64,000 bases of DNA. Source: JBOGNO01 sp050747245. Lineage in GTDB: Bacteria; Acidobacteriota; Terriglobia; Acidiferrales; UBA7541. Of this stretch, positions 24,261 through 32,790 are shown in pieces. The notes beneath the pieces were generated by a model. It saw only the letters and a list, made by a program, of their open reading frames with translations. It was not told where the DNA came from and searched no databases. The first letter of the stretch is position 1, and each line of letters opens with the position of its first letter. The position numbers and the translations under genes are program-made. The DNA is taken from the NCBI GenBank assembly GCA_050747245.1, contig JBOGNO010000005.1, forward strand, positions 192,123 to 256,122, written 5' to 3'.

Positions 24261-24678
24261 TTTCCTGTACCAGCTGATGGTTCATTAAAATATAATTTTG
24301 CTTTTATATTAAGATGTGCTAGAGTGTTTTCGTGATTTCGACAACCCCAGCGTTTGGAAGCCCGGTATCAACCCCGCAGCTCGATTTTGCGCAGAAAACG
24401 ACGATTTCTAATCGGGGCAAATCGATTGGGTCGCGAAACGCTAAGTGATTGAAAACAAACACCGGAGCCGATTTCTAATCGGGACGAAATCACGTTTTTC
24501 GATTATGCCTTTTTCGACCCCGCGCGTCTTGAAAACTCACCCTCCCTCTGGCCGCAGCCCACTCCCCCCACCCTATTTTTCGAGGCGCATGCCGGCGTGA
24601 AAATGCGGTCAAGTCGCCCCGCCGGTTGCCCGGATGCGCCGGAAGTGGGAAAATGATCCCCTGCGAAGGAGGCTTCTT
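24261..24678. other. Intergenic region downstream of higBA
   Basis: This 418-nt stretch has no convincing gene. Its left part is very AT-rich, with an inverted repeat AATATAA (24289-24295) and TTATATT (24304-24310). Its centre has two copies of a small palindromic repeat listed separately. Its right end holds the GAAGGAGG ribosome-binding site of the next gene. Promoter boxes for that gene are not clear. Confidence 0.5.
24402..24483. repeat. Two copies of a 15-bp palindromic repeat
   Basis: CGATTTCTAATCGGG occurs at 24402-24416 and again at 24469-24483, 67 bp apart. Each copy is itself a hairpin, CGATT-TCT-AATCG, extended to CCGATT-TCT-AATCGG in the second copy. A related half (AAATCGATT) lies between them. 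The pattern could be paired binding sites or the remains of a short interspersed palindromic element. Confidence 0.6.
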
Positions 24679-25353
24679 ATGATAGGCAAAGGAATCATTC
24701 TCGCCGCGGCCGCGATCTTGTTCGCCCTGCCCGCTATGGCGCAGACCGCGCCCGCAAATTCGATCTCCGGCGACTACGTCGAATTTCGCAACGCCGATGT
24801 GTACACCGGCCCATGTTTTGCGAATGGTGAAGTCGGCCTCACCGGAGAGGAAGCCGTCCTCGCGTGGCATGTGACGCAGGGAGCGTGGGCGGGAGTGCCG
24901 CTTGAAAATCTTTCCGTTGTCGCCGTCGTGCGCGCCAGCGCCACGCTCGGCGATCCTTACGCCAATCCGCTTCCTGCCAGGACCGTTTTCCTCGTGGACG
25001 CGCGCGCGAATGACGCGCAGCGCTCCGCGCTCATCAACTTCGCGCAAGCGCAGGCGAATGGTTTGCTCGATGATGTCGTCGCCGTCGAAATCGAGCCTGT
25101 AACTTTCACAGTCGCCGCTCATGGCTGGACCACCCTCGACGCCGGCAATCTTCTACATCTCGCCACGCGCTCGATCGGCGCGAGCGATCATTTCTGCCAC
25201 AACGAAGAAATTTATTATCCGCCGCTCTCTGCGCATCTCTCGCACGCCGTGCCTGCCGTGGCTCTCGACAGTTCGTATCGCGGCAATCATCTGGGCATCA
25301 CCTGGGACGATGCCGGCCGCCGCAGTTCTTTCACCGGCTCCTTCGCCGAATAA
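24679..25353 (+). CDS. Exported DUF1326-like protein
   Basis: This 224-residue secreted protein starts at the ATG that follows GAAGGAGG, with a signal peptide (IILAAAAILFALPAMAQ). The mature part begins SGDYVEFRNADVYTGPCFANGE and continues to AVLAWHVTQGAWAGVPL, a pattern I associate with DUF1326 proteins, although the usual CxCxxxCPC motif is reduced to a single Cys here and one more in DHFCHNEEIYYPP. Function is unknown. The next gene, also an exported protein, starts about 115 nt later on the same strand. Confidence 0.75.
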   Translation: MIGKGIILAAAAILFALPAMAQTAPANSISGDYVEFRNADVYTGPCFANGEVGLTGEEAVLAWHVTQGAWAGVPLENLSVVAVVRASATLGDPYANPLPARTVFLVDARANDAQRSALINFAQAQANGLLDDVVAVEIEPVTFTVAAHGWTTLDAGNLLHLATRSIGASDHFCHNEEIYYPPLSAHLSHAVPAVALDSSYRGNHLGITWDDAGRRSSFTGSFAE

Positions 25354-25467
25354 ACTGCGAGGGGCGGAGGCGCTGCCTCTGCCTCTCAATTTTTTTTCGG
25401 CGTGCAAACTCGAAGGGCTTGCCGCAATCTCTCCGCTTGGCGCATCATTTCTCTTGAAGGAGCGCGC

Positions 25468-26163
25468 ATGAACTCCGTCGTTGCAAGAGCATCGAGGATA
25501 GCGTCGCTCGCCTCGCTCGCGTTGCTTGTCTCGGGCGATGCGCGCGCGCAAGCCTACACTGCGCAAACCGAGTCTCTTGCTCCGCCCTCGCAGCTCGCCG
25601 CTCCCGTGCGCGACGCGCTCTCCGCGCAAGCCATTCGCGTTTCCTCTCCGCAGGGAGAGCTCTGTGAAATCTGGCTCCGCAAATCCATCCCCGTGAATGC
25701 CACTCCCGATCAGGGCCTCGGAATCCTTTACGGCCAGCTCTCCGTCGGCGAGTTGCTTGGCGCTATTCAGTTTCCCTCCGAAGTCATTGACTATCGCAAT
25801 CAACACATCAAGCCCGGCGTGTACACGCTGCGCTATGGTCTGCAGCCCGTGGATGGGAATCATCAGGGCGTTTCCGATTATCGCGACTTCCTCTTGCTTG
25901 CTCCCGCTGCCGAGGATACTCAGCCCGCCGGCGTTGCGGAAAAGGACCTCTTCGATCTCAGCCGCCAAGCGACGGGCTCGAAGCATCCTTCTGTCTGGAG
26001 CCTGGTCGCCTCCGATGGCGCGCCTGATTCTCTCCCGGGCACAACCCATCATGAAGACAGCGATACCTGGGTGCTCTACTTTCGCCTGCCCATCGGCGCA
26101 GCCGGAGCACCTGTGACAATGGCACTGATCGTCTCGGGCCATGCCCCCGAATCCGGCACGTAA
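25468..26163 (+). CDS. Exported protein of unknown function
   Basis: This 231-residue protein begins at the ATG after GAAGGAG, with a signal peptide (SRIASLASLALLVSGDARAQ). The remainder looks like a single beta-rich domain: ELCEIWLRKSIPV, GVYTLRYGLQPVDGNHQGVS, DYRDFLLL, and DTWVLYFRLPIG. The phrase GVYTLRYGLQP followed by HQG resembles the core of DUF2911-type proteins, but I am not sure. No catalytic motif is seen. It probably forms an operon with the preceding DUF1326-like gene. Confidence 0.7.
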   Translation: MNSVVARASRIASLASLALLVSGDARAQAYTAQTESLAPPSQLAAPVRDALSAQAIRVSSPQGELCEIWLRKSIPVNATPDQGLGILYGQLSVGELLGAIQFPSEVIDYRNQHIKPGVYTLRYGLQPVDGNHQGVSDYRDFLLLAPAAEDTQPAGVAEKDLFDLSRQATGSKHPSVWSLVASDGAPDSLPGTTHHEDSDTWVLYFRLPIGAAGAPVTMALIVSGHAPESGT

Positions 26164-26174
26164 CGCTAACATTC

Positions 26175-26714
26175 ATGTACGTCTGCCCAAAATGCGAGCA
26201 GCCAATCAATCAGGCGAGCGAACTGTGCCCCTACTGCGGCGCCGATCTCACCCCCACGCCCGAGGACGAATCCGGTCAGCCCGCAAAGAAGAAGAATCCG
26301 CTTCGCATCGTGCTCTTGTGGGGAGTTCTTCTTGGCTGCTTGTGGGCGGTGGTTTGGTTTTCGCTGCCTCTGCGTTACGTCAATCCCGCAGCGCAGGCCG
26401 AATCCCGCGCCCGCGACGCGCTCGCCGACGTGCACTCCGCTCTCGCAACCTACGCCGCATCCGAGGGAACTTTCCCCGATTCCCTCGAAGTTCTCGGCGC
26501 CCGCGTTCGCAATGACGCGCAATGGGCCCAGTCTGCCGGATACATCCTCGATTACTCCGCCGCCGCTCCCGGCCCCGATGGCCGTGTGCAGAATTATTCC
26601 CTCACGGCGCGCCCGGGCAACTACGGTTACTTGAACTATTTCACCGATTCGACCGGGGTCCTCCGTTCCACACGTGAGAATCGCCCTGCCACCGCTCTGG
26701 ATCCTCCGCTATGA
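26175..26714 (+). CDS. Zinc-ribbon membrane protein with pilin-like C-terminus
   Basis: This is a 179-residue single-pass membrane protein. The first 25 residues form a zinc ribbon (CPKC ... CPYCG). A basic stretch PAKKKNP leads into one transmembrane helix at about residues 43-64 (IVLLWGVLLGCLWAVVWFSL). The exported part resembles the globular domain of type II secretion/type IV pseudopilins (ALATYAASEGTFPDSLEVLG, then GNYGYLNYFTDSTGVLRST) without the usual prepilin cleavage site. The combination suggests a cytoplasmic metal-binding head joined to a periplasmic pilin-like fold. It starts 11 nt after the previous gene. Function is unknown. Confidence 0.7.
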   Translation: MYVCPKCEQPINQASELCPYCGADLTPTPEDESGQPAKKKNPLRIVLLWGVLLGCLWAVVWFSLPLRYVNPAAQAESRARDALADVHSALATYAASEGTFPDSLEVLGARVRNDAQWAQSAGYILDYSAAAPGPDGRVQNYSLTARPGNYGYLNYFTDSTGVLRSTRENRPATALDPPL

Positions 26715-26817
26715 TTTCTTCCCAGCACAGCCTAAGTGCGGCGGGACCTAGCGCAACCGCAGCAGGAAAGACCGGTGCTATACTGAGCGGGCAGTTCCAT
26801 GGCCGGCCTTTTTCCGC

Positions 26818-26908
26818 GGAGAGGTGCTGGAGTGGCCGAACAGGGCTGCCTGCTAAGCAGTTACACCCCAAAAGGGTGTCGGGGGTTCGAATCCCCCCCT
26901 CTCCGCCA
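26818..26908 (+). tRNA. tRNA-Ser (anticodon GCU)
   Basis: The acceptor stem GGAGAGG pairs with CCTCTCC at 26898-26904, followed by discriminator G and encoded CCA. The anticodon loop CTGCTAA gives anticodon GCT in DNA. There is a long variable arm (ACACCCcaaaaGGGTGT), characteristic of class II tRNA-Ser, and a T arm GGGGG-TTCGAAT-CCCCC. It reads AGC/AGU serine codons. I see no integrase or attachment-site duplication beside it. Confidence 0.96.
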
Positions 26909-27095
26909 TCACCTGGCTTCGCTGCTCCAACAGAGCCTTGACATTTCGCACCTGCAGGGCAGTCATCGCGTTGCAATTCTTTTTATTTGAGGCTTCCCTT
27001 TTTTTTCCGAATCCGTAGGATAATGTCTTTTTATTTGAAGCCGGTTGACGATTCTCCGCTTCAAATCGCTGCTAGCTCGGGGAAAGGACGGGCGG

Positions 27096-27455
27096 ATGCG
27101 CTCAAACCGATTCCGGATCTCGATCTTAGTTGTCGGGGCGATGCTGGCGGCTCTTGCGTTTGAAACGGCGTGCAACAACACTTCCATTGGCCAGATTAAA
27201 TCCGATCCCGCTCGCTACACTGACCGCACTGTCACCATCATCGGACGTGTCACCAGTTCTTTCGGTGTTCCCGGCAACGGCGCTTACGAAGTCACTGACG
27301 GATCCGGGAGCATTTGGGTCCTGAGCAGCGCGCCGAGCGTTCCCGAACCCGGAACGCAAGTCCGCGTCACCGGCCGCATTGAAACAGGCATCTCATTCGG
27401 AGGGCGCAGTTTCGGCACGGTTCTGCGCGAAGTATCTCGCCAAGCTGAATCCTAG
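27096..27455 (+). CDS. Exported OB-fold-like protein
   Basis: This 119-residue protein starts at the ATG after GGGAAAGGA, with an N-terminal hydrophobic segment (ISILVVGAMLAALAFETAC). Cys19-20 region TAC could be a lipidation site, but the residue at -3 is not typical. The mature part looks like a small OB fold: DPARYTDRTVTIIGRVTSSF, then GAYEVTDGSGSIWVLS and VRVTGRIE. OB-fold proteins of this exported type often bind nucleic acid or cations, but no function can be assigned. It converges with the tricorn-like gene 3 nt later. Confidence 0.75.
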   Translation: MRSNRFRISILVVGAMLAALAFETACNNTSIGQIKSDPARYTDRTVTIIGRVTSSFGVPGNGAYEVTDGSGSIWVLSSAPSVPEPGTQVRVTGRIETGISFGGRSFGTVLREVSRQAES

Positions 27456-27458
27456 CCG

Positions 27459-30400
27459 CTATTTCCCGTCTATCTGCGCCAGCAGCTCCCGCACCGCGGC
27501 ATCCAGCTGCGCGTCGCGGCCTGTATAGCTCTCGCCCACCGGGCGTCGCACGGTCACATCCACCGGCCGCGGGTGAAGCTCCATCGGCTGATTCTCGTGG
27601 TCAGTGACGCGAATGAACGGCATGCGCATGATCGTCCCATCAACCAGCTCGACTGCTGAGGTATAGATGATCCATCCGGCCGTTGGTTCACCGACCACTT
27701 TTCCCAGATGCAGCGCACGGTATCCTTCCGTAAAGTCCTCCGCATCGGACAGCGAATGTCCGTTGGTGACCAGGATCGTAGGCCGCTCGAGCGCGCGCTG
27801 CCCCAAGATTCCCCGTGCGGGCGCGGGCTGCTGGTCGCGCACGGTCATGGTTAGGTACGGCCGTCGCGCCAACACGTCAATCGCATAGACATTCACAAAC
27901 CCGCCGTTGTTGTTGCGCACGTCTATGATCACGCCCTGCTTCGTTTCATTTTGCGTGTCCAGGTCCAAGTAGAGTTGTTCCAGCGACTGCGAGGACATGT
28001 CCGGCATGTGCACGTACCCCAGCCGGCCGCTGCTAGCCTTCTCGACGTATGAGCGCCGCTCCTCCACCCATTCTTTGTATCGCAGATTTTTCTCTGCTCC
28101 CAAACTGATCGGCAGCACGGAAACATCGTGTTTGCAATCGCCGGCAGGTGAAGCGGCAAGCGTCAGCGTCACCTTGCGCCCGATCTGGTGTTGCAGAAGC
28201 TCATCGAGATTCTCGCGCGCATCCAACGACGATCCGTTGACGGCGAACAGATATTCTCCGACCTTGACACCACCTGCCAGCGCCGCCGGGCTGAGCGGCA
28301 TCACTTCCGTGATGCGCAGCTTCCCGGATGATTCGTACTCCGCACGATCGAATGAAAGCCCGACGTGGCCGGTCACGGGTGGATGCCCGAATTGGCTGGG
28401 TGCTGCCACGCCGGAATGGGAAGAGTTAAGCTCCCCGACCATTAGATTGAGCAACCGCACCAACTCATCCGAGTTCGATGCCGCTGCGACGCGCGGTGCG
28501 TAAGCAGCGTGCACCGCGTTCCAATCTGTTCCGTTCATCCTTGGGTCAAAAAAATTGTCGCGCTGCGCGATCCAAGCCTGCTCGAAGATTTCCATTTTTT
28601 CACGCGCGAAATCCTCGTCCATTTCCGCCGTCACAGCGAGGGGCCGCGCCTGCCGCGTTTCCACGTTTACAATCTGAATCTGGCCCGAACTCAGATAAAA
28701 AACTTCTTTGCCGTCGGGCGTAAATTGCGCGCCGGATTTTTCACCCGGTGTGGACGTAAGCTGTTTCGAAATGGGCGGCTCCTTGGCGAGTTCGTCGAGC
28801 GAATAAACATAGAGGTTGTCCTGTCCAGCGGCGGAAGCATTCATCAGCAATGATTTACCGTCGGCGCTGATGCCCGCTTCATTTACGTCCACTCCCACGG
28901 GCAGCAGTGTCAACCGCCGTCGAAGCCCTTCAAAGACGATTTCCACCGGCTTGGGCACGGGCTTTTTCGCTTCCTCCGTGGAACCTGCGGTCGGCGAGGA
29001 AGAGGTTACTTGCGTTTTGGCGTCCGGAGCGCCCTGGGGCTGTGCTGGACCCGTTGGAGGCGCGTTCGGCTTCGGCGTCTCGGGCTTGAACAAATCCTGA
29101 AATTCGTCTTCGTGAAACTTGGGCGGCCGGGGGATCAAATCCAGCCGCGCCACTCGTCCTGGCTCCGTGCGCTGTCCCGTGGTGAACAGCAAAAACGTGC
29201 CGTCGGGGCTCCACGTCAATCCCCGGCTGAACGCATTCGGCAAAAACGTGATCTGCCTCGCTTCTCCTCCTGCAACCGGCACCACAGATACGTTCGAAAA
29301 CCCGCGATCTCCAGTCGCCAGGTACGCAATCCATTTCGAATCCGGGGAAAAGCAAAAACTCCGCGGAGAGCCCAACGGGGGCCGCTCCAAAAATCCGGTC
29401 GCCAGCAACCGTTCCTGTTTGGTCTCGAGTGTCAGCGCGCGAAGCTCGCGTCCCTCGCCCACGAAGGCCAAAGAGTTTCCGTCAGGAGAGAACCGCGGAT
29501 ACGCGTCAGGTTTCGCGGCGCTTGTGAGCTGCATTTCCTTTCGCGTCACAAAATCGTAGAGATACAAATGCGGCGTTCCCGACCGATCCGATACGTACGC
29601 CACTTGTTTGCTGTCCGGCGCCCAGGCCGGCTCAGATTCTTCCGTCGTTGTCTCCATGACGCGCGCCGCGGTGCCGCCGTCTTTGGCGGAAGCCGCAAAA
29701 ATTTGGCCGTGCGTCGCGAACACAACTTTCTTTCCGTCGGGCGAAAGCACTAGGCTGCGAAACTCCTTTGTTAGCGAAAGATGCTTTACCGGCGGCACGG
29801 GAGCGGCTCCGCGCAGCCGAATCGGAATCTCCGCGGCTTGGCCCGACCTCGTGTCGAAGGACCAAATCTCGAAATTCCGTTCGAAGACGATGGTCTTCCC
29901 ATCTCCGCCGATCGAGGGGAATAATACGTGCCCGTCTGAGAATTTGGTCAGTTGCTGCGCCTCGCCCTCGGAATTTGCCGGGCGAATCCAAACGTTTTCC
30001 GCGCGACTCCGGTCCGAAACGTAATAAATGCTCTTCCCATCCGCCGACCACATCGGCCACATTTCCTTGGCCGTCCCGTCGGTGAGTGTCGTGTAAACAG
30101 GAGGATTGGCGTCCTGCACCAGCACGATCTCCGAATCATCCAGATGGCTGTGCCCTTTGCGCCACCACTGCGAGACTCCTGCTCCCGTCGAAGTGATGGC
30201 CACAGTCTTGCCGTCGGGAGATGGCGCGGCAAAGAATTCCGCTTCATAGCGATCGGCGGCGAATGGCATCGGCGTGCCGCCATCGGAGCGCACGCGGAAC
30301 ACATCGGTCATCTGCGCGATATCGTGCGCGTTCGAGTGAAAATAAATCCATTGCGAATCCGGCGACCATCCGTCGAGACCTTCGGCGGCATCATCAAATG

Positions 30401-30773
30401 TCAGTCGCTTCAGTTGTCCCGTTGAGAATGCCAAAACATAGACGTTGGCGCTCCCGCTGCGCGCGGAGATAAACGCCAGGCGCGTCCCATCCGGCGAATA
30501 CAGCGGCCGCGAATCCGTCCCCGCGTCAGAGATCAACAGATGCGCCTCGCCTCCCGAAGCTGCCACCGTCCATACAGCGCCGCCCGACACAAATGCGATT
30601 TCCTTTCCGTCTCGCGAAATTCCCGGCTCGGCAAGTGCCGGTTTGGCCTCCAAATTCCCCGCTGGCTCAGCAGCGGAACAGCGCGGGGGCGAACTCTCTG
30701 CAGCGCCAAGAACAATCAGAATCGCGCACAATACTCCCCACAATTCGTGAATCAGGATCCTAGAACGAATCAC
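27459..30773 (-). CDS. Exported tricorn-like S41 protease
   Basis: Large serine protease that probably degrades peptides outside the cytoplasm. I choose the GTG at 30773: a GAGG lies just upstream and a clean signal anchor follows (LWGVLCAILIVLGAAESS); it gives 1104 residues. A longer frame from ATG at 30857 is possible. WD40/TolB-like blades (LYSPDGTRLAF, WSPDSQWIYF, WAPDSKQVAYVSD, FSPDGNSLAF) form one or two beta-propellers over about residues 40-700, with a Pro-rich linker near 600-640. A tricorn core, a PDZ domain (PLSPAALAGGVKVGEYLFAV) and the S41 domain follow, with IDVRNNNGGFV and the Ser motif NGHSLSDAEDF. It ends next to the small OB-fold gene. Confidence 0.92.
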   Translation of the reverse strand: MIRSRILIHELWGVLCAILIVLGAAESSPPRCSAAEPAGNLEAKPALAEPGISRDGKEIAFVSGGAVWTVAASGGEAHLLISDAGTDSRPLYSPDGTRLAFISARSGSANVYVLAFSTGQLKRLTFDDAAEGLDGWSPDSQWIYFHSNAHDIAQMTDVFRVRSDGGTPMPFAADRYEAEFFAAPSPDGKTVAITSTGAGVSQWWRKGHSHLDDSEIVLVQDANPPVYTTLTDGTAKEMWPMWSADGKSIYYVSDRSRAENVWIRPANSEGEAQQLTKFSDGHVLFPSIGGDGKTIVFERNFEIWSFDTRSGQAAEIPIRLRGAAPVPPVKHLSLTKEFRSLVLSPDGKKVVFATHGQIFAASAKDGGTAARVMETTTEESEPAWAPDSKQVAYVSDRSGTPHLYLYDFVTRKEMQLTSAAKPDAYPRFSPDGNSLAFVGEGRELRALTLETKQERLLATGFLERPPLGSPRSFCFSPDSKWIAYLATGDRGFSNVSVVPVAGGEARQITFLPNAFSRGLTWSPDGTFLLFTTGQRTEPGRVARLDLIPRPPKFHEDEFQDLFKPETPKPNAPPTGPAQPQGAPDAKTQVTSSSPTAGSTEEAKKPVPKPVEIVFEGLRRRLTLLPVGVDVNEAGISADGKSLLMNASAAGQDNLYVYSLDELAKEPPISKQLTSTPGEKSGAQFTPDGKEVFYLSSGQIQIVNVETRQARPLAVTAEMDEDFAREKMEIFEQAWIAQRDNFFDPRMNGTDWNAVHAAYAPRVAAASNSDELVRLLNLMVGELNSSHSGVAAPSQFGHPPVTGHVGLSFDRAEYESSGKLRITEVMPLSPAALAGGVKVGEYLFAVNGSSLDARENLDELLQHQIGRKVTLTLAASPAGDCKHDVSVLPISLGAEKNLRYKEWVEERRSYVEKASSGRLGYVHMPDMSSQSLEQLYLDLDTQNETKQGVIIDVRNNNGGFVNVYAIDVLARRPYLTMTVRDQQPAPARGILGQRALERPTILVTNGHSLSDAEDFTEGYRALHLGKVVGEPTAGWIIYTSAVELVDGTIMRMPFIRVTDHENQPMELHPRPVDVTVRRPVGESYTGRDAQLDAAVRELLAQIDGK

Positions 30774-31332
30774 ACCGCACCTCGCCGCGCCCCGTTCTTG
30801 AATGTTTGGAATGAATCTCTTGCCGAGAGCCACCGGAACGCGCGGGGAGTATATCATTGCGCCGTGCCTCCGCGTCTCGGCCCGGGCAGTAACAAACTCA
30901 CATTTGCGAGAATGCCTTGGCCATGGGAATTGAGGTGTGGGTTTGTGGTTGCGCATGCTTTAGATAAGCGAAGATTTGACGCGGTTCTCGTCTCGGAGGT
31001 GAGCAAATCGTCAACGCGGACATTCTGCGGTACTAGAACCACATCGTGAGCCCCAGAGGGTTCCAGACTCGGCAGGGCACTTCCCCAACTGCAAGCTTCT
31101 GTAAAATAAGCGCTTCCTGACTTAATCATTGTAAATTAATCCTACCTGTTCCGAGGCAATGAGCGGCGAGCCACGGAGGGTATTTCTCCGGGACTAATGC
31201 GTAATCCAGCGAAACTTCCGAGCTTTTTGCTCGTCCCGAATTGCGAGCAAGGCAATTTCTCCTCTATAATCCCTCTTGCAGATTTGCAGCCTTCGTCGGG
31301 TTCTCCGGGCCGGCGATCCACCTCGACAACTA
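30774..31332. other. Divergent intergenic region, tricorn-like gene / greA
   Basis: This 559-nt stretch includes any N-terminal extension of the tricorn-like gene (up to 30857). The rest holds no gene that I can support. Its right part carries the greA promoter listed separately, and around 31110-31145 it is AT-rich (TGTAAAATAAG, TGTAAATTAATCC), possibly a second promoter. Confidence 0.5.
31241..31270 (+). promoter_or_regulatory. Sigma70-type promoter of greA
   Basis: TTGCGA (31241-31246) is followed after 18 nt by a consensus -10 box TATAAT (31265-31270). The predicted start lies about 55 nt upstream of the greA ATG. Confidence 0.65.
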
Positions 31333-31815
31333 ATGACGATAGACCTCACCGCCAAAATCAAAAAAAAGCTCATGGACGAGATTCAAGTGCTCGAACACGA
31401 GCTTCACACCGAGTTGCCCGTGGAGCTCAAGAAGGCTCGCGCGCATGGTGATCTTTCCGAAAACGCCGAATTCAAGTATGCCAAAGAGCGTCAGTCCTAT
31501 GTTTCCGCACGACTCGGACAATTGCATGAGCGCATGGCCAACATTGCCATGCTGAATCTTTCCAATCTTCCGCGCGACCGCGCCGCCTACGGTTCGCGCG
31601 TCTGCATCCTCGACGTAAAGAAGGGCGAAGAGATCGAATACAAGCTCGTAACCACGGAGGAAGCTGACGCGTCGAAGGGATTGATTTCCACCACATCGCC
31701 AATCGGGCGGGCGCTTCTCGGGAAAAAAGTAGGCGATGCGGTGACGGTTGTGACCCCCGCGGGAACCAAGGAACTCGAAATCATCAAGCTGGCTACGATT
31801 TATGATGAAGGGTAG
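31333..31815 (+). CDS. greA: Transcription elongation factor GreA
   Basis: Cytoplasmic factor that stimulates RNA cleavage by backtracked RNA polymerase. From the ATG at 31333 the protein has 160 residues, the normal GreA length. The N-terminal coiled coil has the catalytic tip GDLSENAEFKYAKE with the acidic pair Asp/Glu that enters the polymerase channel. The C-terminal FKBP-like domain ends with ISTTSPIGRALLGKKVGDAVTV, a GreA hallmark. The start lacks a good Shine-Dalgarno, and an in-frame CTG/ATG further down is less likely. A CDP-alcohol phosphotransferase-like gene follows after 15 nt. Confidence 0.95.
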   Translation: MTIDLTAKIKKKLMDEIQVLEHELHTELPVELKKARAHGDLSENAEFKYAKERQSYVSARLGQLHERMANIAMLNLSNLPRDRAAYGSRVCILDVKKGEEIEYKLVTTEEADASKGLISTTSPIGRALLGKKVGDAVTVVTPAGTKELEIIKLATIYDEG

Positions 31816-31830
31816 AGGGAACCGTTTCGC

Positions 31831-32511
31831 ATGATGGCGCTGATTGATCGCATCGCCCGGCCCTTCCGCTGGTTATTGGATCGCATCGCAGCGGGCATCG
31901 CTGCAACCGGCATCCATCCCACACTTCTCATCTGGGCGAGCGTTTTTTTCTATTTCTGGGCGGGACTCCTGTTTGCCGTCGGCCGCTTCTCCGCCGCGGG
32001 CGCGTGGATGCTGGTCGCCGGGTTCTGCGACTTACTTGATGAGCGCGTCGCGCACCATCAGAACCGCGGGATGATTTTCGCCATCTTTCTCGATTCCATC
32101 CTCGATCGCTATGCCGACCTGATTTTGTTCGTAGCCCTGCTGGTATATTACGCGCGCGTCAATCGCTTCGTGGATTGCGTCGTTGTGGGATTCGCGATGG
32201 CCGGCGCCGTGCTCGTGAGCTATGCCGAATCGCGCGCCGCTTCGCTCATCGAGAATGCGCGCGTGGGATTCTGGGAGAGGCCGGAGCGAATCGTGCTGAT
32301 GGTCATCGCGGCGTTCGCCAATCGCATGCCAGTGGCCCTATGGATATTGGCGATCGGTTCGAATATCACGGTCGTCCATCGAATGCTCCACACTTGGCAG
32401 CTCACCGAAGGCAAGCGCCGCGGACAAACCATCCCCGAGACGTCGGCGACTGCCTCCGCTGAAGTGTCAAAAGCGCAGGTGCTCACGCGCGGCGCCGCGG
32501 GAGGCCGCTAA
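31831..32511 (+). CDS. CDP-alcohol phosphatidyltransferase-like membrane protein
   Basis: This 226-residue integral membrane protein with about five to six helices resembles phospholipid synthases that transfer a phosphatidyl group from CDP-diacylglycerol to an alcohol. The family motif D-x2-D-G-x2-A-R-x8-G-x3-D-x3-D appears as D67-LL-D70-E71-RV-A74-H75 ... A84-IFL-D88-SIL-D92: all four metal-binding Asp are kept, but Gly71, Arg75 and Gly84 are replaced by Glu, His and Ala. Activity on CDP-lipid is therefore uncertain. AGAGGGAA precedes the tandem ATGs. It sits between greA and a small two-helix protein in one transcription unit. Confidence 0.8.
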   Translation: MMALIDRIARPFRWLLDRIAAGIAATGIHPTLLIWASVFFYFWAGLLFAVGRFSAAGAWMLVAGFCDLLDERVAHHQNRGMIFAIFLDSILDRYADLILFVALLVYYARVNRFVDCVVVGFAMAGAVLVSYAESRAASLIENARVGFWERPERIVLMVIAAFANRMPVALWILAIGSNITVVHRMLHTWQLTEGKRRGQTIPETSATASAEVSKAQVLTRGAAGGR

Positions 32512-32513
32512 CC

Positions 32514-32777
32514 GTGCATTCGCCGTCGCTGCTGGGCCTCGTCGGCACCATCGTGGTGCTGGCCGGATTGGATCTGCTCTGGCAATCACGCCATGAACTT
32601 CTTTACTGGACCAAGAAATGGATTGAAATCTTCCGGCGGTCCCTCCACGGGCCCGCACGCTTTCTTCCGACTGAGGACAGTTCGTTCGAGCGCCACCACA
32701 TTCTTCGCCTCTTGCTAGGCATGAGCCTGGTTTTTTTGATCGGCCCGGCGCTCATCGTCCTAAGCCGCATTTTGTGA
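32514..32777 (+). CDS. Small two-helix membrane protein
   Basis: This is an 87-residue unknown protein starting with GTG 2 nt after the CDP-alcohol transferase-like gene. Hydrophobic segments lie near the N-terminus (LGLVGTIVVLAGLDLLW) and the C-terminus (LLLGMSLVFLIGPALIVL), with a basic loop between them. The spacing implies co-translation with the upstream gene, and a role as a partner of that membrane protein is possible. Confidence 0.65.
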   Translation: MHSPSLLGLVGTIVVLAGLDLLWQSRHELLYWTKKWIEIFRRSLHGPARFLPTEDSSFERHHILRLLLGMSLVFLIGPALIVLSRIL

Positions 32778-32790
32778 CCAGGCCAATCCG

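Noticed and set aside
26818..26990. Integration site at the tRNA-Ser gene
   Set aside because: No duplicated tRNA 3' end, integrase or change in gene content is visible.
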